Positions 15,478 through 24,118 of a DNA stretch of 41,828 nucleotides are shown one piece after another. Origin of the DNA: Acidobacteriota bacterium (GTDB lineage Bacteria; Acidobacteriota; Aminicenantia; JAMOAD01); assembly GCA_023621955.1 (NCBI GenBank), contig JAMOAD010000204.1, positions 1 through 41,828 on the forward strand, given 5' to 3'. The translations under genes and the position numbers were made by a program. How positions within the stretch are numbered: the first letter of the stretch is position 1; each line of letters starts with the position of its first letter. A model generated the notes under the pieces. It saw only the letters and a program-made list of their open reading frames with translations, had not been told where the DNA came from and did no database searches.

Positions 15478-16209
15478 ATGATCCCCTTCCCGGCCGTCGC
15501 CGTCGTGGGTTACAAGAAGAGCGGGAAAACCCTTCTTCTAGAGGGCATTCTGGAGACCCTTCACAGGGATTCGCCCCACCTTCGGCCCCACGTGATCAAG
15601 CACAGCCAAGAGCCCCTTCCTTCAGGGATGGAAGACACCATGCGCCTCTTCCCCCACGCCTCCACTGTGGAGGGACTCTTTCGTGAGGGCTCGGCTCTCC
15701 TCACCCACAAGCTCCTCCCTCTACCCACCTACCCTGAGGAGGTGGAGGGCGATCTCCTCCTCCTAGAGGGGTTCAAAGAGGTTTTCCGGCTTCCGAGAAT
15801 CCTTTGCCTCCGCAGCCCTCAAGAGTGGGAAGAGCTATCCACTGGCCTTGAGCTGGCCTGTTTCTCCCTCTCCCCCATGGAAATCCCCGGAGTCACCCTC
15901 TTCGGGCCACAGGAGATTCCCGAATTGACGGCCCGTCTCTTAACCTCTGGTTTTCTCCTCCCCGGCTTCGATTGCGGGGGTTGCGGAAAGAAGAGTTGCC
16001 GCGCCCTGGCCCGAGAGATTGTCGCCGGGAAGGCCTCACCGAAGGAGTGCGTCAACGACTCGTCCCAGGAGATCTCAGTTCAGGTCGGCAACCAGAGGCT
16101 GAGTCTGAACGGTTTTACCGGAAACGCTCTGAGAAACGTCATCTCCGCTTACCTGAAGACCCTCAAGGGAACCGGCGACGGTCCGGTGACCATCAGGTTT
16201 CGCCTTTGA
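15478..16209 (+). CDS. MobB-like GTPase fused to an Fe-S cluster domain
   Basis: A 243-aa protein. The N-terminal ~160 residues resemble MobB, the molybdopterin-guanine-dinucleotide accessory protein, with P-loop 'GYKKSGKT' (11-18), a histidine-rich 'VIKHSQE' strand and 'LLLLEGFKE'. The C-terminal part has Cys166-x2-Cys169-x4-Cys174-x16-Cys191. This is the spacing of the RnfB-type [4Fe-4S] domain, with typical 'GKASPKEC' around the last Cys. It then ends in a small domain similar to the tail of archaeal and deltaproteobacterial MobB-FeS proteins. The ATG follows GGAGGTGA. Its stop overlaps the start of a radical SAM gene, which suggests a joint job. No other molybdenum-cofactor gene is in the window, so a Mo-cofactor role is only family-based. 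Confidence 0.82.
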   Translation: MIPFPAVAVVGYKKSGKTLLLEGILETLHRDSPHLRPHVIKHSQEPLPSGMEDTMRLFPHASTVEGLFREGSALLTHKLLPLPTYPEEVEGDLLLLEGFKEVFRLPRILCLRSPQEWEELSTGLELACFSLSPMEIPGVTLFGPQEIPELTARLLTSGFLLPGFDCGGCGKKSCRALAREIVAGKASPKECVNDSSQEISVQVGNQRLSLNGFTGNALRNVISAYLKTLKGTGDGPVTIRFRL

Positions 16210-18023
16210 CACCCCCCGCGGATTCTCTTCTCTGGAAGGGCCACTGGCTCTTCTTCGGCGAAATCACCCAAAAACGGTGCGAAGATCTGCTCATGGATAT
16301 CCTCTCCCTTCGACGGAAGGGAGAGTTCGCCGGCGGGCTCATCGGAGGGGATGGGACCCCCTCCCGCCTCAGGATTCGGGGACGGGACTTCCTCTCCCTC
16401 CCGACACCGGAGACCCCCTTCCTCTGGGAAGAGCTTCCGGTCAAGGAGGTTCCCTCCTCTCCCCCCCCTCTCTCCTCTCCCTCCACCCACTTTTCCACCT
16501 TTTACTCCCCCCAAGATACCCGTTGGGAGAGCCTTCCCGTTCCTCCAGCGCCTCTGATCCTGGCCGGTGAGTGCCGGAGGGAGGGGCTCGAAAGCTCTCT
16601 CTCCCTACTCCCCTTGGAAGGAGCCCTTCCCCGCCCTCCTGAGGCCGAAGTCTGGGGGTTTACCCTCTACGATGACTTCCTTCCCTCCATCCTTCCACGG
16701 CTCAAGAGTATCCGGGCAAGCTACCCGGGGCTCCTCGGTGCGGGAGGTCCCCTCCCCTCCCTGGCTCCCCTGGCCACAGCCGTCCACCTTCCCCAGCTCA
16801 ACTTTCTCTACCGGGGCGAAGGGGAGGGGCGGATCGGCCCCCTCCTGAAGGAGATGGTCCGATGGCGGACCCTGAGCGCGGAAGCGCTCCTGGAGAGAAG
16901 CTTATCCTGGGAGGGGCTCCTCTTCCGTGATAAGGGGCTCTTTCTCCTGGCCTCCTTGGACAAGGTCAACCTTGCCGAGAATCTGGACGCTCCCCTGGAT
17001 TTTTCCCTTCTCGACGATCGGGCCCTCGCGCTGGGTCTGGAGCTGAACCTCTCCCGTGGGTGTATCGGCCGCTGCCGTTTCTGTTCCCATGTTCACGGCC
17101 GAAGAATCCGCTCCACCTCCCCGGAGGCCTTAGAACGCCTCCTCGAAGACCACCGGAACGAGCTGGAGCTCCGGAAGATCTCCCCAACCCGACAGGCCCT
17201 CTCCGTAAACATCAACGACGACGACCTTCCCGCCTCCCCGAAAGTCGCCCTTCCCCTCTTGAAGACTCTTTCCAAGAAGGGATACAGGGTCCACGGCCTC
17301 CAGACCTCCTTGGGAGCCCTCTCGACGGGGAGGGGGACCCTGCGGCGGGACCTCTTCGAAACCCTGAGCGACCCCGTCTTTTTCCTCGGTTCCCCCCTCT
17401 TTTGGATCGGCACGGACGCCTTTCTCCCTCGGAGAGAGGAGCGGTTGGGAAAGAGACCCGTTCCCAAGGCCTTCTTCGAAGAGTTAGGGGAGATGGCAGA
17501 GGACCTAGGGGTCGACCACTACCACTATTGGATCATCCTAGACGGGGACTCCACATGGGACGAGTTCTGGCAGGAGTTCTTTCTCCTCTGGGAGCTCTCC
17601 ACAAGGTTCCCCCGGTTTCACCTCCTCCCCACGAGCCCCTACCTCATCCCCTACCCCTACACCGAGGCCTACCGCAATCGGATCTCCCTGCCGGAGCCCC
17701 GCATACGCCTCAAGGCCCTCTTGGAGACAACACCGCCCCTGCTCTCCTACCCCGTCGTGGAGAGAGAAGAACCGGCGGATTCCCTCCTCTCCCTCGCCGT
17801 CGACCCCCAACGCTCCGAGGCTCTCCTCGCGGCTTTAAAGAATCAAGAGTTTTTCCAGGCTTTCCGGGAGTTCTTCTCCCTCTGGAGCAGAAGCGACGAG
17901 TACCTCTCCGGGGAGGAAGGAGAGAGACGGGGGAAGCGGTTCGCCTTAGAGGAGAGGGTCTCCTCTCTGCAAGGGGTTACTTCCTCTGGAGGGGACGACG
18001 GACATCCTCTTCGGAAAGGGTGA
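16206..18023 (+). CDS. Radical SAM protein of unknown function
   Basis: A 605-aa protein. The central radical SAM core starts at Cys286 with 'RGCIGRCRFCSH', a Cys-x3-Cys-x2-Cys motif for the SAM-binding [4Fe-4S] cluster. About 280 residues precede it in the position of a cobalamin-binding-like domain, though I see no DxHxxG motif. Downstream 'SVNINDDD' and the 'TSPYLIPYPYTEAYRNR' stretch fit a TIM-barrel radical SAM enzyme related to the B12-radical SAM group. No ATG is available near the front. A TTG at 16206 overlaps the MobB-like stop as TTGA and is my chosen start, although the frame is open upstream. Its 3' end overlaps the convergent mutL by 47 bp. The substrate is unknown. Confidence 0.78.
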   Translation: MTPPADSLLWKGHWLFFGEITQKRCEDLLMDILSLRRKGEFAGGLIGGDGTPSRLRIRGRDFLSLPTPETPFLWEELPVKEVPSSPPPLSSPSTHFSTFYSPQDTRWESLPVPPAPLILAGECRREGLESSLSLLPLEGALPRPPEAEVWGFTLYDDFLPSILPRLKSIRASYPGLLGAGGPLPSLAPLATAVHLPQLNFLYRGEGEGRIGPLLKEMVRWRTLSAEALLERSLSWEGLLFRDKGLFLLASLDKVNLAENLDAPLDFSLLDDRALALGLELNLSRGCIGRCRFCSHVHGRRIRSTSPEALERLLEDHRNELELRKISPTRQALSVNINDDDLPASPKVALPLLKTLSKKGYRVHGLQTSLGALSTGRGTLRRDLFETLSDPVFFLGSPLFWIGTDAFLPRREERLGKRPVPKAFFEELGEMAEDLGVDHYHYWIILDGDSTWDEFWQEFFLLWELSTRFPRFHLLPTSPYLIPYPYTEAYRNRISLPEPRIRLKALLETTPPLLSYPVVEREEPADSLLSLAVDPQRSEALLAALKNQEFFQAFREFFSLWSRSDEYLSGEEGERRGKRFALEERVSSLQGVTSSGGDDGHPLRKG

Positions 18024-19698
18024 AGAGAATCGGTCGGCCGTGGGGACAGAAGAGGGGGTTGGAGCTCACCAAGAGCGACCCCACAAGGTTCTCCATCTCC
18101 TGAAGGGTCAAGGGGTGGTTGACCTTGATGGCCCCTTTGCAGGCCATCATTTTCAGCAGATCCTCCCTCGGCGCCTCTCCCTTACCGTCCCCCTCCAGGT
18201 ACTCCCGGAGGAACTCCCCCACCCCTGCGGGGTCCATCTCCACGGGAAAAGCCTTGACCACGACGCTCCTCTCCCCCCAAGCCTCCACCTCCCACCCCCA
18301 GGGTTCCAACTTGGCGAGCCTCTCCTCCCGGTCCTCGCAACCGTCCACCTCCAGGATGATGGGGAAGAGGGGGCTCCTCTTCTCGCTTCTCCCCTCGCCG
18401 TTGGAGAGTCTGTCGTAGCGGACTCTCTCGTCGGCGTTGTGCTGATCGACCACAACCAGGTCTCCCCCTTTCTCGATGAGGATGTAGCTCTCCCGGTACT
18501 GACCAATCACCCGAAAGAGTGGACCCGGTGAGGGAAAGAGGGAGGGTTCAGGCCCCTGCCCCTTCGGGGAGCGCGTCTCTTCTCCCTCCCGCGGGGAAGG
18601 TTCCCGATAGCCAAGGCTCCCAGAACCAGAGGAAGAGAGCGGTTTAGAGAGAGAGGGGGTGAAACTTTCGGCCGAAGCCTCTTCAGGGCTGATTCCCTCC
18701 GCCGCCCTTCCCTCCAGGAAGAGTCTGAGAGAGGAGCGTAGGAACGAGAAGATCCTGTCGGTCTCGCGAAATTTCACCTCCGCCTTGGTCGGGTGGATGT
18801 TCACTTCCACTTGGGAGTGGGGAACCGAGAGGAAGAGAACATATCCGGGTTTCACCCCCTTTTTCAAGAAGGTTTCATAGGCCGAGTAGACCGCCTGTAT
18901 CGAGCACTTCTCACGAACCAGCCTTCGGTTAACGAAGAGTACCTGGGGAAGCCGTCTCTCCTCTTCCAGGCCGGGCTTCAGGAAAAACCCCTCCAGGCCC
19001 AAGTTCCCCCTTTCGTCTTGGTGGGGACGGAAGAAGCGGTACCAGGGTTCCCTCCCATAAACTTGGAAGAAGCGGTTTCCCGGATCCTCCACCGGTTCGT
19101 AGAAGAAGACCTCCCGACCATCCGAATGGAGGGAGAATCCCACGGTCGGGTAGGCAAGGGCCATGCTGCGAAGAAAGGAGCTGACGCTCCTGCCCTCGGT
19201 GGCGATGCTCCGGAGGAAGTGGCGTCTGGCGGGAAGGTTGTAGAAGAGATCCTCCACCCGAAGCCGGGTCCCTCTCATGAAGGGCTGCTCCTCAGGCCCC
19301 TTCAAGAGGTGTCCCCCCTCCACCTCTATCCCGTAACAGGAGGAGTTTCCCCTCTTGGTGGAGAGGAGGGAGAGCCGGGAGATCTCCGCAACGCTCGCCA
19401 AGGCCTCTCCCCGGAACCCCAGGGTGGCCACTGTTTCCAAATCCTCCACCTCCCTGATCTTGGAGGTCGCGTGACGCTCGACGGCCAAAGAGAGCTCTTC
19501 CGGAGCCATCCCCTCTCCATCGTCCTTCACCTCGATCAGCCGTCGCCCCCCCTCTTCGAGGCGCACCTCCACCCTCTCCGCTCCGGCGTCCAAGGAGTTT
19601 TCCACCAACTCCTTCACCACGGAGAGGGGGTTTTCGATCACCTCCCCGGCCGCGATCTTGCCGGCGATCTCCGGAGGCAGTTTTAGGATCTGCGCCAT
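17977..19698 (-). CDS. mutL: DNA mismatch repair protein MutL
   Basis: A 573-aa protein. The N-terminal GHKL ATPase is clear: 'IAAGEVIENPLSVVKELVEN', 'DDGEGM', 'HATSKI' and 'TLGFRGEALASV', followed by the transducer region with 'VFVNRR'-type and 'HPTKAEVKF' motifs. The C-terminal domain carries the endonuclease-type set in altered form. Position 418 begins 'DQHNADERVRYD' (consensus DQHAxxExxxxE), then 'ACKGAIKVNHPL' at about 519 and 'CPHGRP' at about 549. This places it with MutL proteins of bacteria lacking MutH. It overlaps the upstream helical-repeat gene by 16 bases and the convergent radical SAM gene by 47 bases. It is the last gene of a five-gene minus-strand chain. Confidence 0.96.
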   Translation of the reverse strand: MAQILKLPPEIAGKIAAGEVIENPLSVVKELVENSLDAGAERVEVRLEEGGRRLIEVKDDGEGMAPEELSLAVERHATSKIREVEDLETVATLGFRGEALASVAEISRLSLLSTKRGNSSCYGIEVEGGHLLKGPEEQPFMRGTRLRVEDLFYNLPARRHFLRSIATEGRSVSSFLRSMALAYPTVGFSLHSDGREVFFYEPVEDPGNRFFQVYGREPWYRFFRPHQDERGNLGLEGFFLKPGLEEERRLPQVLFVNRRLVREKCSIQAVYSAYETFLKKGVKPGYVLFLSVPHSQVEVNIHPTKAEVKFRETDRIFSFLRSSLRLFLEGRAAEGISPEEASAESFTPSLSKPLSSSGSGSLGYREPSPREGEETRSPKGQGPEPSLFPSPGPLFRVIGQYRESYILIEKGGDLVVVDQHNADERVRYDRLSNGEGRSEKRSPLFPIILEVDGCEDREERLAKLEPWGWEVEAWGERSVVVKAFPVEMDPAGVGEFLREYLEGDGKGEAPREDLLKMMACKGAIKVNHPLTLQEMENLVGSLLVSSNPLFCPHGRPILFTLSEEDVRRPLQRK

Positions 19699-21944
19699 GG
19701 GAAAAGGTCCTTAAAGAGGGGGTAGAAGATCTTGGCCATACTGTAGGGGGGGAGGAAAGCACGGACAGAGCCTTCACCCTGGAGTTCCCCGTGCTCGGTG
19801 GGATCCTTCAGGAACGCGGTCACCCCCCAGGGTCCCCCTTGAAGGGCGCTCTCTCGGCGGAGATTCTCGTGATCGGCCAAAACCTGCGCGGGCTCCCCCT
19901 GGTTCAGGTTGGAGATGATCTTGAAGTCCGGCAGGAGTTCCCGAATCTGGGCCTCCACGGTCCACTTAAGCTTCGGATCCTCGGTCTCTACCAGGATGAG
20001 CCTCTCCTTAGACATCCTTGAAAGAAGGCGTTCCGCCTCACTCTTAACAAGGTACTTCTCGGAACGACTCAACTCTTCGATCTCCTTGGCGAAGTAGGAG
20101 GAGAAGAGAGGGGAGAGGCCTATGACCCCCAAGACCGCGAGGGTCTGTTCCGGAGCGTCTGTTGAAAGAAGCGCGTTCTTGACCCTCTCACAGATTCGCT
20201 CCCTGAGCAGGGCGAAGGCCAGAGGGTTCGTTTCCCAAAAGGCCCTGAGGGCCGCAGGGTCAAGGGTCTCCTTCTGGAGGATGTAGAGGGCTGACTTCAC
20301 CGGTTCTTCCAGAGGGTTGAGGAGCCTTCCCAAGGCCTCGAGGTTCTCTTCGGCCTTAGGCACCTCCGCCCTCTCCTCGTCGGAGATCTCCTCCTTTCGC
20401 AGGGAGAGAAAAGTGGTCCACCCCTTCTGAAGGATGGCAAAGGTGGCGGGGCTGATGGTTTTCAGCCTACTGTAGGCCTGAATGAAGGGAACGCCGATAT
20501 CGGGGGCACCCAACTTCGCCACCTTCTCGGTAAGGGTCAGGAAGCTGTCCCTGTTCTCCCACCGGAGCAGTGGCTCCCACTGACCGAAGAGGGCGATCTT
20601 CTCCCAGATAAGCCTGAACCGGGAGGCGGAGAACTCTCCACTCTGTCCCGCCTCTTCCACGGCAAGGTTGATAAGCCTCGAGGGAAAGAGCTCGGAAACA
20701 AGGTTGATGTACTCCCTCTCCAGCGTCCCGAAACACCCCCTCTTGGCGGGGTCGAGAAGAGTCGCCTCGGCTCCGAGGTCCCGGAAGGAGAGGACCGTCT
20801 GGAGAGCCTGCTTCTGGAGGTTCACGTTGGGAGCGACGAGAGCCTCATAGACCCTCTCACGGAAATCTTCGTAGCTCTCCTCTCTCAGGAGGGAGAGAAG
20901 CCTCTCTTTCTCCTCTAGGGGAAGTTCGTTCCAGAGGGCGAGGAAGTGGTTACGCCCCTTTTCGCTCTTAAGGAGGGCCGCCGTGGTCTCCGGTTTAGGG
21001 TCTTCCCCATAAGAGGCGAGAAGGATCTCGGCCCCCTCCTCTGAGGAAGAGAGCTTCTCCCGGCAAACCGCCCGGAGCTCTTCCCTCTCTTTGTAAACCT
21101 GTCCAAGGAAGAGGACCCCCTTCTCTTCGGCGGCGATGATCCCGAGAAGGTGCTCCCGAATCCGGGTCTCCTCGATACGCTGGAAGAGATCGATGGTCTC
21201 CGACAGGATCTCGGAGGCGATCTTGTGAAAACGCTCCACATAGTTCTCCCATGCGCCGGAGGCCACGTAGAAGAGCTCCGTCTCCTCCCGATGCCCTTCG
21301 ATGAAGAGGCCGGCCTTCTCCTGATAGAAGGCCCGGAGAGAAGGGAAGTGGCCCTCGTCCCCCCGGTAGCAGAGAACCTCGAAGGCCCCGTACGCGAGAG
21401 TCGGTTCCTGCCCCTTGAGGAAGGGGAGGAAGGTGCGACAGTCCGCAGGGGACAAGACCTTCTTCAAGATCTCCACGGTGGTCCGGAAGTTCTTCATCTT
21501 CGCCTTTCCCTCGAGGAAACGGGGCATAAGGGCCAGCAGAGGGTTGTTGTCCTTGATCCGGGCCATCTCGGTCCTGATGATCCCCTCCAGGGAGGGGTCC
21601 TTGATCCGGGAGAGGGCGCTGCTCAGAATGTTCAGGGCCCTACGGTCGTTGTATTTGGAGACGGCCAGGATGGACTCCTTGACCAGAGAGGGGTTGTTCT
21701 CGTTCTCCAGGACCCTCTTCAGGTTCACCAGGAAGAGGCTCCTCTGAACATAGCCGGTGACACGAATCAGGTTCATCCGTATCCGCAGGGAGAGGGAGCC
21801 GTTCACCAAGGAGAGGGCTATGCCGTCCTCGATCTCTTTCCCCCCCCTCTTGAGAAGCTGTTCGAGGAGAAGCCGAAAGTCCAGATCGTTGAAGTCTTGG
21901 GAACGGGCAAACAACGCTTCCAGCGGTTTTCCGGACTCAGCCAT
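19683..21944 (-). CDS. Large alpha-helical-repeat (HEAT-like) protein, unknown function
   Basis: A 753-aa protein with no family I can name. It is almost entirely alpha-helical. The first ~650 residues show repeating ~35-residue helix pairs of the HEAT/ARM kind (for example 'LENENNPSLVKESILAVSKY', then helices around 'RALNILSSALSRIKDP'). There is no signal peptide or membrane span, so it should be a cytoplasmic scaffold. The C-terminal ~100 residues differ, with 'RLILVETEDPKLKW' followed by 'FKIISNLNQ' suggesting an alpha/beta unit. The ATG overlaps the yraN stop by eight bases and has GGAGGT nine bases upstream. The 3' end overlaps mutL. It may be lineage-specific. Confidence 0.75.
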   Translation of the reverse strand: MAESGKPLEALFARSQDFNDLDFRLLLEQLLKRGGKEIEDGIALSLVNGSLSLRIRMNLIRVTGYVQRSLFLVNLKRVLENENNPSLVKESILAVSKYNDRRALNILSSALSRIKDPSLEGIIRTEMARIKDNNPLLALMPRFLEGKAKMKNFRTTVEILKKVLSPADCRTFLPFLKGQEPTLAYGAFEVLCYRGDEGHFPSLRAFYQEKAGLFIEGHREETELFYVASGAWENYVERFHKIASEILSETIDLFQRIEETRIREHLLGIIAAEEKGVLFLGQVYKEREELRAVCREKLSSSEEGAEILLASYGEDPKPETTAALLKSEKGRNHFLALWNELPLEEKERLLSLLREESYEDFRERVYEALVAPNVNLQKQALQTVLSFRDLGAEATLLDPAKRGCFGTLEREYINLVSELFPSRLINLAVEEAGQSGEFSASRFRLIWEKIALFGQWEPLLRWENRDSFLTLTEKVAKLGAPDIGVPFIQAYSRLKTISPATFAILQKGWTTFLSLRKEEISDEERAEVPKAEENLEALGRLLNPLEEPVKSALYILQKETLDPAALRAFWETNPLAFALLRERICERVKNALLSTDAPEQTLAVLGVIGLSPLFSSYFAKEIEELSRSEKYLVKSEAERLLSRMSKERLILVETEDPKLKWTVEAQIRELLPDFKIISNLNQGEPAQVLADHENLRRESALQGGPWGVTAFLKDPTEHGELQGEGSVRAFLPPYSMAKIFYPLFKDLFPWRRS

Positions 21945-22341
21945 ATTCCAAGACCTCCAAAATACTATAACACACTTTCGATCCCTTCACATCGATCGCG
22001 AAGAGGAGAGGGCGGGCGTTCCTCTGTTCTCCTTCACTCCAGAAGAGGGCCAGTTTCCTCAGCCGCTCGATCTTCTTGGCCGAGAGAGAGTCCCTGGCAT
22101 CGCCGTAGACCCCTCCTCGACGAACCTTCACCTCCACGACCACGATCTCCCCGTTCCTTTCGGCAACGATGTCCGCCTCGGCAAAGGAGAGATGCCGGTT
22201 TGTTTCCAGGATGCGGTACCCCTCAAGCCTAAGCGTCATGAGGGCGAAGAGTTCCCCCAGCCGCCCGGTTCTTCGCCCGTTCGGCTCTGGAAGGGCCAAG
22301 AGCCTCTTCAACAGGAACCGTTTCAGGCGAAGGAGAAGCAT
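21937..22341 (-). CDS. YraN family (UPF0102) putative endonuclease-fold protein
   Basis: A 134-aa protein of the usual UPF0102/YraN length. It has the 'GRLGELFALMTLRLEGYRIL' N-terminal helix-strand and the PD-(D/E)xK-like core 'EADIVAERNGEIVVVEVKVR'. The C-terminal segment contains 'DSLSAKKIERLRKLALFW'. The Asp and the Glu-x-Lys of the nuclease-like core are present. The cellular function of the family is not settled; it is often annotated as a Holliday-junction-resolvase-related protein. It starts one base after the smpB stop and overlaps the next gene, so it is within a tightly coupled operon that ends in mutL. Confidence 0.92.
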   Translation of the reverse strand: MLLLRLKRFLLKRLLALPEPNGRRTGRLGELFALMTLRLEGYRILETNRHLSFAEADIVAERNGEIVVVEVKVRRGGVYGDARDSLSAKKIERLRKLALFWSEGEQRNARPLLFAIDVKGSKVCYSILEVLEYG

Positions 22342-22342
22342 T

Positions 22343-22798
22343 CTACTCCCGGCCGCCCCTCTTCAGGAAGCGATCGGTCTCACGGCGCTCAACCTTCTCC
22401 TTGATCTTATCCTTCTTCTCGTGAACCCTCTTCCCTTTGGCCAGCGCGATCTCAACCTTCACGAGGCCCTTGGGGTTGAGGTAAACCTTGAGGGGAATAA
22501 CGGTCAGCCCCTTCTCCTTCACCTTGGAGAACCAACGGAGAATCTCCCGTCGGTTCAGGAGCAACTTCCTATCCCTGGAGGGGTCAAGGTTGTTGTATGA
22601 GGCCTGCACGTAAGGGGCGATATACGAATTGACCAGGAAGGCCTCTCCCGCCTTGAACCTGCAGAAACTGTCCTTCAGGTTGAAGCTTCCCCGCCGGGAG
22701 GACTTCACCTCCGGTCCTGTCAAGACGATGCCCGCCTCGAGGGATTCGAGGATCTCGTACTCCCCGTAAGCCTTTTTATTGGTCGCAAGAATCTTCAT
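22343..22798 (-). CDS. smpB: SsrA-binding protein SmpB
   Basis: It is the tmRNA-binding partner in trans-translation, rescuing stalled ribosomes. The 151-aa length is standard. Visible marks are 'ATNKKAYGEYEILESLEAGI', 'LTGPEVKSSRRGSFNLKDSF', 'VNSYIAPY', 'DPSRDRKLLLNRREI' and the basic C-terminal tail that folds in the decoding centre. The ATG lies inside the end of the upstream CNNM-type gene (23-base overlap). I found no tmRNA (ssrA) gene in the window, though these are often near smpB. Confidence 0.97.
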   Translation of the reverse strand: MKILATNKKAYGEYEILESLEAGIVLTGPEVKSSRRGSFNLKDSFCRFKAGEAFLVNSYIAPYVQASYNNLDPSRDRKLLLNRREILRWFSKVKEKGLTVIPLKVYLNPKGLVKVEIALAKGKRVHEKKDKIKEKVERRETDRFLKRGGRE

Positions 22799-24044
22799 TG
22801 TCCATCTCCACTAGAATTGACTTGATCGTCTGCCTCTCCATCTCCAGCACCGAGAAGCGGAAGCCCTTTTCCCGAACCTCTTCGCCGACTTCCGGTATGT
22901 GGCCCAAACGGTCCAGGAGGAACCCCGCGAGGGTGACGAAATCCTCGCTCTCCTCCTCGGGAGCCCGTCCGGCCACCTCCAAGTAGAAGGCCGCGGTGCC
23001 GAAATCCCCTGGAAGAACCCACCGCTTCTTCTCCTTCCTCAGGAGAGGCCGCATCCCCGGATCCTTTTCGTCGCTGATCTCCCCTGTGAGCTCCTCAAGA
23101 ATATCCTCGAGGGTGACGATCCCCTCGAAACTGCCGAATTCGTCGACAACGACGGCCAGATGGCTTCTCTCGGTCCTGATCCTCTCCAGGGCGTGGGGAA
23201 GAAGCGTGGACTCCGGGAGGAAGAGAGGTTTGTGAACATAGCCTTCCAGACTCTCGACTCCCCCCTCCAGAGAGGCTTGGAGGTAGTGACGGGTGAGAAG
23301 AATGCCCACGATATCGTCGGGGTCTCTCCGGTAAACCGGGTAGCGGGAGAACCCATGACGCCTCATGACCTCCAGAACCTCGTCCCTCTTGCAGTCCAGG
23401 GGGAGAGTGATGGTCCTGGTACGCTGGACCATCGCCTCTTTAACCCTCTTGCGGGAGAAAGAGAAAAACCTCAGGTAAAGCCTCTCCTTCTCTTCGGATT
23501 CGAGCTCCACCTTCTTGCTCTCTACAAGGTAGGTGAGAAGATCTTCGTTGAGCTTCGGCGGTTCCACCTTCGTCCCCCCCTTGGTCCTGCGGAGGAAAAA
23601 GTTGGAAAAACTTGTCAAGAGTCTTCCCAGCGGCCGAAAGAGGATGTGGCAGAACCTCAGGAGTGGGAAGAAGAGGAAAGAGATTCTCTCGCCGTTGAGG
23701 GCGGCGACGGTCTTCGGTGTGACCTCCCCAAAGATCAGGATGACCAGTGTGACCGAGAGCGTCGAGAGGGCGAGGGAACCCTTCAGGTCGCCCAGGAGGG
23801 TATCGGTGAGAATCGTCGCCAAAGCGGCGAGAGCGGCGTTCACCAGGGTGTTCCCGATCAGTATGGTGGCCAGGAAATCCCCTGGGTGGGCGACGAAGGC
23901 GGCCAGGTTCTTGGCCCTCTTGGACCCCTTCCTGGAGAGGAAGAGAAGCCTGTCCCTGTTGAGTGTCGTAAGAGCGGTCTCTGAGGCGGAAAAGAACGCG
24001 CTCAGAAGGAGAAACACAAGAAAGAGAAATCCAGTCTTTACCAT
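22776..24044 (-). CDS. CNNM/CorC-type membrane protein with CBS domains
   Basis: A 422-aa protein. An N-terminal DUF21/CNNM membrane domain spans about residues 1-180: 'SAFFSASETALTTLNRDRL', several hydrophobic segments and 'IFGEVTPKTVAA'. A CBS pair follows (about 205-325, including 'RYPVYRRDPDDIVGIL' and 'VVVDEFGSFEGIVTLEDILE'). The C-terminal CorC_HlyC domain occupies about 335-415 ('LAGFLLDRLGHIPEVGE'). Proteins of this build are annotated as hemolysin-family or magnesium/cobalt efflux proteins; current evidence favours Mg2+ export. It is first in the operon running to mutL, behind its own promoter and a 5' leader hairpin. Confidence 0.92.
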   Translation of the reverse strand: MVKTGFLFLVFLLLSAFFSASETALTTLNRDRLLFLSRKGSKRAKNLAAFVAHPGDFLATILIGNTLVNAALAALATILTDTLLGDLKGSLALSTLSVTLVILIFGEVTPKTVAALNGERISFLFFPLLRFCHILFRPLGRLLTSFSNFFLRRTKGGTKVEPPKLNEDLLTYLVESKKVELESEEKERLYLRFFSFSRKRVKEAMVQRTRTITLPLDCKRDEVLEVMRRHGFSRYPVYRRDPDDIVGILLTRHYLQASLEGGVESLEGYVHKPLFLPESTLLPHALERIRTERSHLAVVVDEFGSFEGIVTLEDILEELTGEISDEKDPGMRPLLRKEKKRWVLPGDFGTAAFYLEVAGRAPEEESEDFVTLAGFLLDRLGHIPEVGEEVREKGFRFSVLEMERQTIKSILVEMDNEDSCDQ

Positions 24045-24076
24045 TCTTCCCGGTCGTTTTGCCCCTCTCCACAGAG

Positions 24077-24098
24077 AGAAGAAGGGCGCACTTCTTCT
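24077..24098 (-). promoter_or_regulatory. Leader hairpin before the CNNM-type gene
   Basis: Perfect 8-bp arms AGAAGAAG (24077-24084) and CTTCTTCT (24091-24098) surround a 6-base loop. They lie between the predicted start near 24112 and the ATG at 24044. No U-tract follows on the minus strand, so it does not look like an intrinsic terminator. Given the Mg2+-transporter-like product it could be a control element, but I do not recognise a known Mg riboswitch (M-box/ykoK). Confidence 0.4.
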
Positions 24099-24118
24099 GT
24101 CAGGGTGGGGGTTCCCCT

